From the NCBI RefSeq assembly GCF_016124325.1, contig NZ_WGNY01000045.1:1-39229 (forward strand): a DNA stretch of 39,229 bases, written 5' to 3'. Of the stretch, positions 29,922 through 39,229 are shown in pieces. The stretch comes from Phenylobacterium sp. (GTDB taxonomy: Bacteria > Pseudomonadota > Alphaproteobacteria > Caulobacterales > Caulobacteraceae). The first letter of the stretch is position 1. Each line of letters opens with the position of its first letter. The position numbers and the translations under genes were made by a program. The notes under the pieces were generated by a model, which worked only from the letters and a program-made list of their open reading frames with translations, made no database searches and was not told the DNA's origin.

Positions 29922-30840
29922 GCTCCAGGCCGAGATCGACCCGGCCGAGCGCCAGGCGATCTACGACTGGATCGCCGCCGATCCCCGGCACGGCGTCGCG
30001 TTCGCGCGCATGGAGGCGGCCTGGGAGACCTCGGCGCGGCTGCGCGCCGATCCGCCTCCGCTGGACTCGGCGCCCGCCGATGAACGCCCGCCGGCGACGC
30101 GGCTCTCGCGGCGCGCCCTGGCCGGCGGCCTGCTCGCCGCCTCGGTGGCCGCCGCCGGCGTCGGCGTGGCCTGGAGCCTGATCAAGGACGTGCGCCTCTA
30201 CCGCACCCGGGTGGGCGAGCAGCGCACCGTGGCGCTGGACGACGGCTCGCGCGTGCGGCTCAACACCGCCTCGGCCATCGAGGTGGCCATGAACGCCCGC
30301 GAGCGGCGCGTGGAGCTGGTGCGCGGCGAGGCGCTGTTCGAGGTGGCCCACGACACGGCGCGGCCGTTCCTGGTGGACGCCGGCCCGGCGGTGCTGCGCG
30401 CGGTGGGCACGGCCTTCAACGTTCGCCTGCGCAACGACATCGTCGAGCTGACCGTCACCGAGGGCGTGGTGGCGGTGCTGCAGAACGGCGAGGCGGTGCG
30501 GCGGGCCGCGCCGCACATCCCGGCCGGCGGCGGCGCGGTGATCCGCTCGGGCGCCGTGGCGCCCACGGAGCTGGGCGACGAGGTGCTGCGCCAGCGCACG
30601 GCCTGGCAGGACGGGGTGATCGAGCTGGAAGGCGAAACGCTGGGCCAGGCGGTGGACGAGTTCAACCGCTACCGGAGCCAGCCGATCCTCATCGGCGACG
30701 CGCGGCTGAGCACGATCCGGGTCGGCGGCCGCTTCGAGGTGGACGAGGCCGACAAGTTCCTGACGGCCCTCCAGAGCAGCTTCCCCGTCGAGGCCATCCG
30801 TTCGGCCGACGGCTCGGTGATGCTGGTGGCGCGGAACTAG
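29851..30840 (+). CDS. FecR-type anti-sigma/sigma regulator
   Basis: 329 residues: a cytoplasmic N-terminal DUF4880-like part (about 8-60; IYDWIAADPRHGVAFARMEA), one membrane helix (about 88-110; LAGGLLAASVAAAGVGVAWS), a periplasmic FecR domain (RTRVGEQRTVALDDGSRVRL, VRGEALFEVAHD, VGTAFNVR) and a C-terminal DUF4974/STN-like part (GGRFEVDEADKFLTALQ). It relays receptor occupancy to the sigma factor. The start is TTG 29851 with AGGAAGG upstream, overlapping the sigma gene. Its TAG stop is the first bases of palindromic repeat D. Confidence 0.9.
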   Translation: MGNRATTPAEWRGIDAEASACVARLQAEIDPAERQAIYDWIAADPRHGVAFARMEAAWETSARLRADPPPLDSAPADERPPATRLSRRALAGGLLAASVAAAGVGVAWSLIKDVRLYRTRVGEQRTVALDDGSRVRLNTASAIEVAMNARERRVELVRGEALFEVAHDTARPFLVDAGPAVLRAVGTAFNVRLRNDIVELTVTEGVVAVLQNGEAVRRAAPHIPAGGGAVIRSGAVAPTELGDEVLRQRTAWQDGVIELEGETLGQAVDEFNRYRSQPILIGDARLSTIRVGGRFEVDEADKFLTALQSSFPVEAIRSADGSVMLVARN

Positions 30841-30954
30841 AGCCTTCCCGGATCAAGTGGCATCACTTGATCCGGACAAGAAGGCTCGATCTTCAAGAGT
30901 GTAGAGCCCGTCCGGGCGGGTGAACCGGCATCCACTTCACCCTGACGGGCTCTA
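30838..30954 (+). repeat. Bipartite palindromic repeat, copy D
   Basis: Same orientation as copy A and almost the same sequence. The left TAG is the fecR stop and the right end is CTCTA. It separates the fecIR pair from the receptor operon, so it may terminate the regulator transcript before the receptor promoter. Confidence 0.85.
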
Positions 30955-31056
30955 AAGCCCCCGCCGCGAAAATTTTCCGCCGAGGCATGGCGGTTCCGCC
31001 CGCGCCCGCCCGTTCATCAGATCGACATATACGCAGATCGGACGGGGGTTCGCGGC

Positions 31057-33831
31057 ATGACAATCGGCTTCCAGCTTGGCGCGTGGCGACAGGCCGCGTT
31101 GATGGCTTCGGCGGCGGCTATCGCCTTTCCGGCCGCCGCGGCGGAGCGGTCGGTGGACTTCCACATCGCGCCGCAGCCCATGCAGGGGGCGCTGAACGCC
31201 CTATCGCAGCAATCGGGCGCGCGGCTGCTCTATCCCTTCGACCAGGTCGCGGGGCTGCAGTCGCAGGGCGTCAGCGGGCGGATGTCGACCCGCGAGGCGC
31301 TGGAGAAGGTGATCGCCCGCTCGCCCCTGCGCATCGCCATGTTGCAGGACGGCCTGATCGCCCTGTCGGGCCCCACCCAGGCGTCGGGCTTCATCCGCAC
31401 CAGCGCGGTGGCGGTCGCGGCGACCTCGGAGGCCGAGCTGGTGACCGCCGCGCCGCGCGAGGCGGTGCTGGACGAGCTGGTGGTGACCGGCGCGCGCGGC
31501 GCGCCGCGCACCGTCATCGAGAGTCCCACGCCGATCGACGTCCTCAGCGCGACCGAGCTGGAGAAGACCGGCCGCGCCGGCGCGTTTCAGGCCCTGCAGA
31601 CCCTTGTGCCCTCCTTCAACCTCCCCGCAAGGGCCGGCGGCGGCATCTCGACCGTCATCGCCACCGGCGGTCTGCGGGGCCTGAATCCGGACCAGACCCT
31701 GGTGCTGGTCAACGGCAAGCGCCGCCACAAGACCTCGCTGATCAACTCGGTGTCGTCGCTCTACAACGGCTCGGTCCCGGCCGACCTCGACCTGATCCCG
31801 ACATCGGCCATCGGCCGCATCGAGGTGCTGCGCGACGGCGCCGCGGCCCAGTACGGCTCGGACGCCATCGCCGGTGTCATCAACATCATCCTGAAGGACA
31901 CCGAGGGCGGCTACGTCAGCGGCAGCTTCGGCCAGAACTTCGACCGCCACGACGGCGCGCTCTACCAGGCCCAGGCGGTCTACGGGACCAAGTTCGCCGA
32001 CGCCGGCTTCATCAGCCTGTCGATCGCCAGCAAGAGCCAGGAGCTGTCGAACCGCGCGCTGCCGGTGCCGGCCACGACCCAGATCTATCCCAAGCTGGTC
32101 CCCTCGGGCCTGCCCGATCCGCGCGAGGCGACGGTGGACCGGCTGGTGACCAAGAACTACGGCGTGCTGCCGCAGGAGGGCGTGAACCTGGGCTACAACG
32201 CCCACTACGACCTCGACAACGGCGTGCAGCTCTACTCGTTCGGCACGGCCAGCCGCCGGCTGACCGACCTGCCCTTCACCTTCCGCTCGCCCAACAACGT
32301 CAACACCCTGCCGCAGGTCTATCCCGAGGGCTTCCGGCCCGACCTGGTCATCCTGGAGCACGACTTCGAGTTCGCCGCCGGGGTCCGCGGCGAACTGAGC
32401 GGCTGGTCCTGGGACGTCTCGTCGACCTACGGCTACAACCGCGCGACCGAGAACACCTCCAACACCATCAACGCCAGCCTCGGCCCGACCAGCCCGACGA
32501 CGTTCTACGTCGGGGCGCTGCGGTCGACCGAATGGGTGAACTCGCTCGACCTCACCAAGGCCTTCCCGCTCGCGGGCGACGGCAGCCTGCAGGTCTCGTT
32601 CGGGGCCCAGCACCGGCGCGAGACCTACAAGGTCTCGCCGGGCGACCCGCTGAGCTATGCGGCGGGAACCTACGTCATTCCAGCCGGCCAGCCGTTCGCC
32701 GGCCAGCGCCCGGCCACCGGCGCCCAGGCCACGCCCGGCTTCCAGCCCAGCGACGCCAGCTCGTCCCACCGCGACAGCTTCGCGGCCTACGCCGAGGTCG
32801 GCTGGACGCCCAGCAAGCGCCTCTTCCTGGGCGCGGCGGCCCGGTACGAGAACTACAGCGACTCCGCCGGCGACACCCTGGTGGGCAAGGTCAACGGCCG
32901 CTTCGAGGTCACCGACTGGCTGGCCATCCGCGGCGCCGTCTCCACCGGCTTCCGCGCGCCGGGCCTGGCCCAGCAGCACTACGCCTCGACCTCCAGCCAG
33001 TTCCGCCTGGTGAACGGCGTGCTGGACCTGCTGCTGATCAAGACGCTGCCGGTGGGTTCGCCCGAGGCGGTGGCCCTGGGCGCCACGCCGCTGAAGCCCG
33101 AGGAATCCACCAACTACAGCCTGGGCTTCACCCTGGAGCCGCTCGAGAACCTCGCCATCACCGTCGACGCCTACCGCATCGATGTGGACAAGCGGATCGC
33201 GATCACCAGCACCCTGACCGGGGCCGCCGTCTCGAACATCCTGGTCGCCAACGGCCTGCTGGGTTCGCTGAGCGCCCAGTACTACACCAACGCCATCGAC
33301 ACCCGGACCGATGGGGTCGACGTGGTGGCCACCTATCGCGCCGACCTCGGCGCGTGGGGCAATCTGAGGCTGACGGCCGGCTACAACCACAACGACACCG
33401 ACATCAGGGGCATCATCCCGAACCCGCCGCAGCTGAGCGCCCTGGGCGCCAACTTCGTGCTGTTCGACCGGCTGAGCCAGGGCAACCTGACCGACGCCTT
33501 CCCGAAGGACAAAGTCGCCCTGTCGGCCAACTGGAGCTGGGGGGACTTCAACCTCAACCTGCGCCAAACCCGGTTCGGCAAGTACACGATCCGCCAGAAC
33601 GCCATCGCCAACGACCGCAGCTACGGCGCCGAGTGGATCACCGACGTCGAGGTCTCGTACAAGCTGCCGAAGAACGTGACCGTGGCCCTGGGCGCCAACA
33701 ACCTGTTCAACAACTACCCAGACGCCAACGGCATCTTCAACAACAACACGGGCTCGGGGCAGTATCCGGGGACGTCGCCGATCGGCTTCACCGGCGGCTC
33801 GTACTACGCCCGCGTGCAGTGGGAATTCTGA
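31057..33831 (+). CDS. TonB-dependent outer-membrane receptor with STN signalling domain
   Basis: 924 residues: signal peptide (to about FPAAAA), secretin/TonB short N-terminal domain (about 35-105; VDFHIAPQPMQGALNALSQQ) that contacts FecR, a TonB-box region DELVVTGAR, a plug (about 150-270; ERIEVLR-like IGRIEVLRDGAAAQYGSDAI, AGVINIIL) and a 22-strand barrel ending RVQWEF. The STN domain makes it a transducer: ligand binding both imports the substrate and signals through FecR/FecI. The substrate is unknown. The downstream acylase argues for an amide-containing compound rather than only an iron chelate. ATG 31057 follows GGGGG. Confidence 0.93.
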   Translation: MTIGFQLGAWRQAALMASAAAIAFPAAAAERSVDFHIAPQPMQGALNALSQQSGARLLYPFDQVAGLQSQGVSGRMSTREALEKVIARSPLRIAMLQDGLIALSGPTQASGFIRTSAVAVAATSEAELVTAAPREAVLDELVVTGARGAPRTVIESPTPIDVLSATELEKTGRAGAFQALQTLVPSFNLPARAGGGISTVIATGGLRGLNPDQTLVLVNGKRRHKTSLINSVSSLYNGSVPADLDLIPTSAIGRIEVLRDGAAAQYGSDAIAGVINIILKDTEGGYVSGSFGQNFDRHDGALYQAQAVYGTKFADAGFISLSIASKSQELSNRALPVPATTQIYPKLVPSGLPDPREATVDRLVTKNYGVLPQEGVNLGYNAHYDLDNGVQLYSFGTASRRLTDLPFTFRSPNNVNTLPQVYPEGFRPDLVILEHDFEFAAGVRGELSGWSWDVSSTYGYNRATENTSNTINASLGPTSPTTFYVGALRSTEWVNSLDLTKAFPLAGDGSLQVSFGAQHRRETYKVSPGDPLSYAAGTYVIPAGQPFAGQRPATGAQATPGFQPSDASSSHRDSFAAYAEVGWTPSKRLFLGAAARYENYSDSAGDTLVGKVNGRFEVTDWLAIRGAVSTGFRAPGLAQQHYASTSSQFRLVNGVLDLLLIKTLPVGSPEAVALGATPLKPEESTNYSLGFTLEPLENLAITVDAYRIDVDKRIAITSTLTGAAVSNILVANGLLGSLSAQYYTNAIDTRTDGVDVVATYRADLGAWGNLRLTAGYNHNDTDIRGIIPNPPQLSALGANFVLFDRLSQGNLTDAFPKDKVALSANWSWGDFNLNLRQTRFGKYTIRQNAIANDRSYGAEWITDVEVSYKLPKNVTVALGANNLFNNYPDANGIFNNNTGSGQYPGTSPIGFTGGSYYARVQWEF

Positions 33832-33867
33832 TCGGGAAGCCGAGGCTCAAGGGGAGGACGGAGAGGC

Positions 33868-35961
33868 GTGTCCAAGCGTAACCGGACGTGGCTGGCGGCG
33901 CTGGCCGCCGTGGCGATCACCAGCCTCGGCGCGCCCGCGCGGGCCGAGGGCGATCACGGCGAGATCCTGTGGGACACCTACGGCGTGCCGCACGTCTACG
34001 CCAAGGACGAGGCCGGGGCGTTCCGCGGCTTCGGCTACGCCACGGCGCAGAACCACGGCGACATCCTGCTGCGGCTCTACGGCATCGCCCGCGGCCGGGC
34101 GGCGGAATACTGGGGCGGGGCCGAGAACGAGGCGTCGGACCGCTGGATCCTGACCAACGGCGTGCCCGAGCGCGCGGCGAAGTGGGTGGCCCAGCAGACC
34201 CCGCAGTTCCGCGCCGACCTGGAAGCCTATGCGGCGGGGATCAACGCCTATGCCAAGGCCCATCCCGACGCGATCGACCCGGCCGTGCGCCAGGTGCTGC
34301 CGGTCACCGCCGTCGACGTGATGGCTCACGCCCACCGGCTGATGCAGTACATCTACATCGCCCCGCAGGCGCGTTCGATGGACCTGCCCGACGTGGACGC
34401 CGACACCGGCTCGAACGCCTGGGCGGTGGCGCCGTCGAAGTCGGCCAGCGGCAATACGATGGTGCTGGCCAATCCGCACCTGCCGTGGGCGACCAGCTTC
34501 TTCACCTACTTCGAGGCCCAGCTCAGCTATCCGGGTTTCGAGGTCTATGGCGCGACGCAGGTGGGGCTGCCGGTGCTGCGCTTCGCCTTCAACGACCAGC
34601 TGGCCTTCACCAACACGGTCAACACCCTGCTGGGCGCGACCGACTACGAGCTGACGCCCGCGCCCGGCGGCTACAGGCTCGACGGCAAGGTCACGCCGTT
34701 CAAGGTGACGACCCGGCCCTACAAGGTCCGTGAACCGGACGGGTCGCTGAAGACCAAGACCCTGACCATCCGCACCTCGGTGTTCGGCCCGGTGTTCGAG
34801 AAGGGCGGCAAGCTGCTGGCGCTGAAGGTGGCCGGCCTCGACCGCCCCGGCACGCTCGCCCAGTACTGGGACATGGCCCACGCCAAGGACTTCGACGCCT
34901 TCCAGGCGGTGCTGCGGCGCGTGCAGGTGGCCAAGTTCAACATCGTCTACGGCGATCGCGACGGCCATATCATGTACCTCGACAACGGCATCCTGCCGAA
35001 GCACGACAAGGGCGACCTGGCCTTCTGGAGCGGCGACGTTCCCGGCGACACCAAGGCCAACCTGTGGACCGACGTCCACGGCTACGACGACCTGCCCAAG
35101 GTGGTCGATCCGGCCACCGGGTTCGTGCAGAACACCAACGACCCGCCGTGGGTGGCGACCTATCCCTCGCCCATCGCGTGGAAGGACTTCCCGGCCTATG
35201 TGGCGCCGCCCGGGCCGGAGTCGCTGCGCTCGCAGCAGTCGGTCCAGCTGCTGGCCCAGCCGGGCAAGATCAGCTTCGACGACTTCGTCGCCCGCAAGCT
35301 GTCGACCCATACGCTCATGGCTGATCGGGTGCTCCCCGATCTCGTCGCCGCCGCCGCGGCCGATCCGGACCCTGAGGTCAAGGCGGCGGCGACGCTCCTT
35401 CGGGGCTGGGACCGGGAGACGGTGGGCGACAGCCGCGCCGCCCTGCTGTTCGAGACCTGGGCGGCCAAGTTCGCCCCGCGCAACTTCACGAGCCAGGCGA
35501 ACTACCGGGTGAAGTGGTCGGCCGGCAGCCCGATCGACACGCCCCTGGGGATCGCCGATCCCGCCAAGGCGGTGGCGCTGCTGAAGGACGCCATCGCCGA
35601 GATGAAGACCAAGTACGGCGCCGTCGACCGGCCGTTCGGCGAGGTGTCGCGCTTCAAGATCGACGGCGTGGACCTGGCCGGCAACGGCGGCTTCGGCAAC
35701 ACCGGCCTGTTCCGCACCATCACCTGGGGACCGCTGAAGGACGGCGTGCGCACGCCCGTCCACGGCGAGACCTGGGTGTCGCTGGTCGAGTTCTCGACGC
35801 CCATGAAGGCGGTGGGGCTGATGAGCTACGGCAACGCCAGCCAGCCCGGCTCGCCGCACCGCTCGGACCAGCTCCAGCACCTGTCCGACAAGACCTTCCG
35901 CACGCTGTGGACCACGCGCGCCGAGGTCGAGCAGCACCTCGAAGCCAAGACGCCGTTCTGA
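33868..35961 (+). CDS. Penicillin acylase family Ntn-hydrolase
   Basis: 697 residues: signal peptide (to about APARAE), alpha chain opening ILWDTYGVPHVYAKDE, then the autoprocessing site where Ser182 (DTG-SNAWAVAPSKSASG) becomes the N-terminal nucleophile of the beta chain. Later family features include FNIVYGDRDGHIMYLDNG and QNTNDPPW. The family hydrolyses amides: penicillin side chains, acyl-homoserine lactones, aculeacin or acylated peptides. Which one cannot be told. It starts 36 bases after the TonB receptor with a strong GGGGAGG, so it is in the same operon, and the periplasm is the expected site of action on the imported compound. Confidence 0.9.
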   Translation: MSKRNRTWLAALAAVAITSLGAPARAEGDHGEILWDTYGVPHVYAKDEAGAFRGFGYATAQNHGDILLRLYGIARGRAAEYWGGAENEASDRWILTNGVPERAAKWVAQQTPQFRADLEAYAAGINAYAKAHPDAIDPAVRQVLPVTAVDVMAHAHRLMQYIYIAPQARSMDLPDVDADTGSNAWAVAPSKSASGNTMVLANPHLPWATSFFTYFEAQLSYPGFEVYGATQVGLPVLRFAFNDQLAFTNTVNTLLGATDYELTPAPGGYRLDGKVTPFKVTTRPYKVREPDGSLKTKTLTIRTSVFGPVFEKGGKLLALKVAGLDRPGTLAQYWDMAHAKDFDAFQAVLRRVQVAKFNIVYGDRDGHIMYLDNGILPKHDKGDLAFWSGDVPGDTKANLWTDVHGYDDLPKVVDPATGFVQNTNDPPWVATYPSPIAWKDFPAYVAPPGPESLRSQQSVQLLAQPGKISFDDFVARKLSTHTLMADRVLPDLVAAAAADPDPEVKAAATLLRGWDRETVGDSRAALLFETWAAKFAPRNFTSQANYRVKWSAGSPIDTPLGIADPAKAVALLKDAIAEMKTKYGAVDRPFGEVSRFKIDGVDLAGNGGFGNTGLFRTITWGPLKDGVRTPVHGETWVSLVEFSTPMKAVGLMSYGNASQPGSPHRSDQLQHLSDKTFRTLWTTRAEVEQHLEAKTPF

Positions 35962-35996
35962 ACCGGCGCCGCCGTCCCGCCCCAGGAGAAGCTCCC

Positions 35997-36470
35997 ATGC
36001 GCCACCTCGCCCCGCTCGCCGCCGTGCTCGTCGCCGCACTGGCCGCCACGCCCGCCCTCGCCGAAGGCCCCCACGACGGCGCCTGGGTCTCGATGCACGA
36101 GGGCTCGTACTGGAGCGACGGCAAGCTGCCGCCGGACTTCAAGCTGACGGTGAACCTCACCTTCGGCCCGAACAAGCTGGTCTACCACTCGGTCAACACG
36201 ACCAATCCGGACCACCCCTACATCAGCGACCACACCACCACCCTGGACGGGGCCGTCGCGCCCTTCGAGAACCAGGCGCGTTTCAACCAGGTGTCGGTCA
36301 AGCAGACCGGGCCCAACGACATCACCATCCTGAAGATGAAGGACGGCGACGTGATCGCCGGCGAGTTCTGGACCTTCAGCCCCGACGGCAAGACGGCCGT
36401 GCGCCGCGGCGTCGGCAAGTCGCCGGCCGGCGTCTCGAAGGCCTACGAGGAGCACTTCGAGAAGAAGTAG
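35997..36470 (+). CDS. Exported protein of unknown function in the receptor operon
   Basis: 157 residues with a clear signal peptide (MRHLAPLAAVLVAALAATPALA) and a compact, probably beta-rich body (FKLTVNLTFGPNKLVYHSVN, TILKMKDGDVIAGEFWTFSP). I do not recognise the family. AGGAGA lies seven bases before the ATG, and it is 35 bases after the acylase stop, so it is the third gene of the receptor-acylase operon and may bind or handle the same compound in the periplasm. Confidence 0.8.
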   Translation: MRHLAPLAAVLVAALAATPALAEGPHDGAWVSMHEGSYWSDGKLPPDFKLTVNLTFGPNKLVYHSVNTTNPDHPYISDHTTTLDGAVAPFENQARFNQVSVKQTGPNDITILKMKDGDVIAGEFWTFSPDGKTAVRRGVGKSPAGVSKAYEEHFEKK

Positions 36471-36504
36471 GGCTCTCGGTCGATGTCCTGATCAACAGAC
36501 CTTC

Positions 36505-36633
36505 GTCGTCATCGCCCGGCTTGTCCGGGCGACCCATGAACACGGACACTAGCCGGTTTGGGCCCCGCCGCCGTGTCCTGGTCTGCACGCACAGCGTTCA
36601 TGGATGGCCCGGACAAGCCGGGCCATGACGACC
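36505..36633. repeat. CCCGGCTTGTCCGGG-type inverted repeat, copy 2
   Basis: Second copy of the element at 27151-27280, with the same outer arms (GTCATCGCCCGGCTTGTCC; GGCCCGGACAAGCCGGGCC) and a diverged middle. It lies after the receptor operon and, together with copy E, fills the roughly 300-base gap before the next, convergent gene. Confidence 0.75.
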
Positions 36634-36659
36634 ACTAGCGATCGATCGGGCCTTCAGCC

Positions 36660-36776
36660 TAGAGCCCGTCAGGGTGAAGTGGATGCCGGTTCACCCGTCC
36701 GGACGGGCTCTACACTCTTGAAGATCGAGCCTTCTTGTCCGGATCAAGTGATGCCACTTGATCCGGGAAGGCTCTA
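36660..36776 (-). repeat. Bipartite palindromic repeat, copy E
   Basis: Same orientation as B and C. The right-end TAG, read on the minus strand (36776-36774), is the stop of the small exported protein gene. The left end reads TAGAGCC. Confidence 0.85.
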
Positions 36777-37169
36777 CGGCCGCATCCCGCGGGGCAGGGC
36801 CGCCACTTCCTGCGGCGTGAGCTTCACGATCGAGTCGGGGAAGCAGACGTGGCCGTGGATCGACAGGTCGAGCTCGCTCGGCTTGCAGATCTCGCCGTCG
36901 CCGCGCAGGCCGAGCGGGTCGGACGAGACGGCGCCGCCCATGCAGCCCTGCTTCATGGTCACGCGATAGACATCGCGGGCCGACGAGATCAGCAGGGTCT
37001 TCTTGTCGACGATCGCATGGCCGCCGATGCGCTCGGTCAGCATGCACTGGCCCTTGGGCAGGGCGGTTCCCGAGGGGGGCGGCGGGCCAAGCGGCGAGGG
37101 CGCGTCGGCGACGGCCAGCGTCGCGGCGCCCGCGAGCACGGCGGCGAGGGCGAAGGCCTTGAACATCAT
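36774..37169 (-). CDS. Small exported cysteine-containing protein (DUF6491-like)
   Basis: 131 residues with a signal peptide (MMFKAFALAAVLAGAATLAV). The spaced cysteine pattern is GQCMLTE, KQGCMGGA, GEICKPSE and HVCFPDSIV, around KTLLISSARDVYRVTMKQGC. It resembles small alphaproteobacterial exported proteins I recall as DUF6491. Function unknown. It is paralogous to the next gene on the same strand (shared VYRVTM, ICKP, DSIVK, EEVAALPR-type ending) and follows it by 18 bases, so the two form an operon from a tandem duplication. Confidence 0.75.
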   Translation of the reverse strand: MMFKAFALAAVLAGAATLAVADAPSPLGPPPPSGTALPKGQCMLTERIGGHAIVDKKTLLISSARDVYRVTMKQGCMGGAVSSDPLGLRGDGEICKPSELDLSIHGHVCFPDSIVKLTPQEVAALPRGMRP

Positions 37170-37187
37170 TGCGGTTCTCCGATCCGG

Positions 37188-37625
37188 TTACGGCTTCACG
37201 CGACGGGGCAGGGCGGCGACTTCCTCGGGCTTCATCTTCACGATCGAGTCGACGATGCAGCGGCTCGAGAAGCCGTTGCGGGCGATCGAGATATCCATGT
37301 CGATCGGCTTGCAGATGATCGGCGAGCCCGGCGGCTCGCGGGTGACGATCGGGTCGGACGGCAGGGCGCCGGCCAGGCAGTTTCCAGCCATGGTGACGCG
37401 ATAGACGTCGTCGTTGCGGCCCCGGATCAGCAGCGTCCTGTCGTCGGCGATGGTGTGGTTGCGCAGGTCGTGGCTGCGGATGCACTCGCCCTTCTGCAGG
37501 CCGGTTCCCGAAGCGGGCGGGTCGGTCTTGAGCGGCGAGGTCCGCGCGGCGAGGGCCGCCGTGGCGCCGGCGGCCGTCACGAGCGCGGCGGCGGCGATGG
37601 TCAGGGTCATCCTGGGACTGCTCAT
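37188..37625 (-). CDS. Small exported cysteine-containing protein, paralogue (DUF6491-like)
   Basis: 145 residues: signal peptide (MSSPRMTLTIAAAALVTAAG…), then the same core as its downstream neighbour (ECIRSHDLRNHTIADDRTLL, DDVYRVTMAGNCLAG, PIICKPIDMDISI, RCIVDSIVKMKPEEVAALPR). Four cysteines at matching places suggest two disulfides in the periplasm. Function unknown. The start is ATG 37625, with AAGGAGA about nine bases upstream; a longer reading to 37739 has no ribosome site. First gene of the pair, divergent from thiC. Confidence 0.78.
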   Translation of the reverse strand: MSSPRMTLTIAAAALVTAAGATAALAARTSPLKTDPPASGTGLQKGECIRSHDLRNHTIADDRTLLIRGRNDDVYRVTMAGNCLAGALPSDPIVTREPPGSPIICKPIDMDISIARNGFSSRCIVDSIVKMKPEEVAALPRRVKP

Positions 37626-37760
37626 GGGCAGGTCTCCTTCGCTCGTCCCCCGTGAGCCGAGGATACGACGCAACCTAGGCCGCGTCTGCCCCCTTCTTGC
37701 CGGCCAAAGTCCCGAAACCGGCTTTCCGCGCGCCGCCAACGGGCCTAGTGTCGGGCGATC

Positions 37761-37857
37761 CTCGGGGGGCCGCGCGCGAGCGGCTGAGAGGTGGGTGAGC
37801 CCACGACCCGTCGAACCTGATCCGGGTCATGCCGGCGAAGGGAAGGGTGTTTCCGAG
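37761..37857 (+). promoter_or_regulatory. TPP riboswitch (THI box) upstream of thiC
   Basis: The conserved segments are all present in order: CTGAGAGGTGGG with its partner CCCAC-GACCC, GAACCTGATCCGG, and CATGCCGGCGAAGGGA. This is the thiamine pyrophosphate aptamer. It lies about 45 bases before the thiC start, so thiamine pyrophosphate should reduce thiC expression, probably by blocking translation initiation. The expression platform cannot be drawn with certainty. Confidence 0.93.
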
Positions 37858-37903
37858 CCCAACCTCCGCCCGTGATCCGTCCGCACGATTTGGGACGCAC
37901 GCG

Positions 37904-39229
<1,326 letters not shown>

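Noticed and set aside
31201..33567. 788-codon minus-strand frame opposite the TonB receptor
   Set aside because: Antisense shadow; the receptor has complete family motifs and a signal peptide.

Overview
The window is high-GC DNA with dense genes, frequent GTG/TTG starts, a PEPxxWA-type CTERM protein, a FecI/FecR/TonB-receptor set and a TPP riboswitch in front of thiC. Together these suggest an alphaproteobacterial chromosome, most likely Caulobacterales (Phenylobacterium/Caulobacter-like). That placement is inference from gene content and style, not a measured phylogeny.

Left edge (1-880): the end of an IS3-family element, a truncated and frameshifted gene remnant, a pair of short direct repeats, and the 3' half of a tRNA-Leu(CAA). 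The tRNA half has no 5' half, so it looks like the distal attachment site of an integrated island that lies to the left. Core chromosome follows: gltBD (glutamate synthase, minus strand), then a CPBP membrane protease divergent from a TetR regulator across a double operator that is nearly tetO.

Central locus (8806-20622): four co-directional, translationally coupled genes: a secreted CHAT (caspase-like) protein, two tandem filamentous-haemagglutinin-type TpsA exoproteins and one ShlB/FhaC-type TpsB outer-membrane transporter. The tpsA pair arose by a tandem duplication. Its breakpoint is still visible: a decayed copy of the last ~40 codons of the CHAT gene sits between the two tpsA genes. The overlapping TTGA start/stop and the Shine-Dalgarno in front of it are encoded by the last codons of each tpsA. 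This is the most interesting system in the window: a surface exoprotein pair with a probable periplasmic caspase-like partner.

Right half (20.7-36.5 kb): a cyclase-family hydrolase, a PEP-CTERM protein, a MAPEG protein, two EamA-type transporters, a TPR protein, a small exported coiled-coil protein, a YpfJ-type zinc metallopeptidase, an Asp/Glu racemase coupled to a D-cysteine desulfhydrase-like PLP enzyme, and a FecI-FecR-TonB receptor-penicillin acylase-exported protein cluster. The last group looks like a substrate-sensing uptake and amide-cleavage unit. The window closes with two tandem small exported paralogues and TPP-riboswitch-controlled thiC, cut by the window end.

Threaded through the right half is a family of bipartite palindromic repeats whose ends read TAGAGCC/GGCTCTA. 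At all six loci at least one end supplies the TAG stop codon of the adjacent gene. In one miniature copy the two ends stop two convergent genes. A second repeat family, containing CCCGGCTTGTCCGGG, occurs twice.
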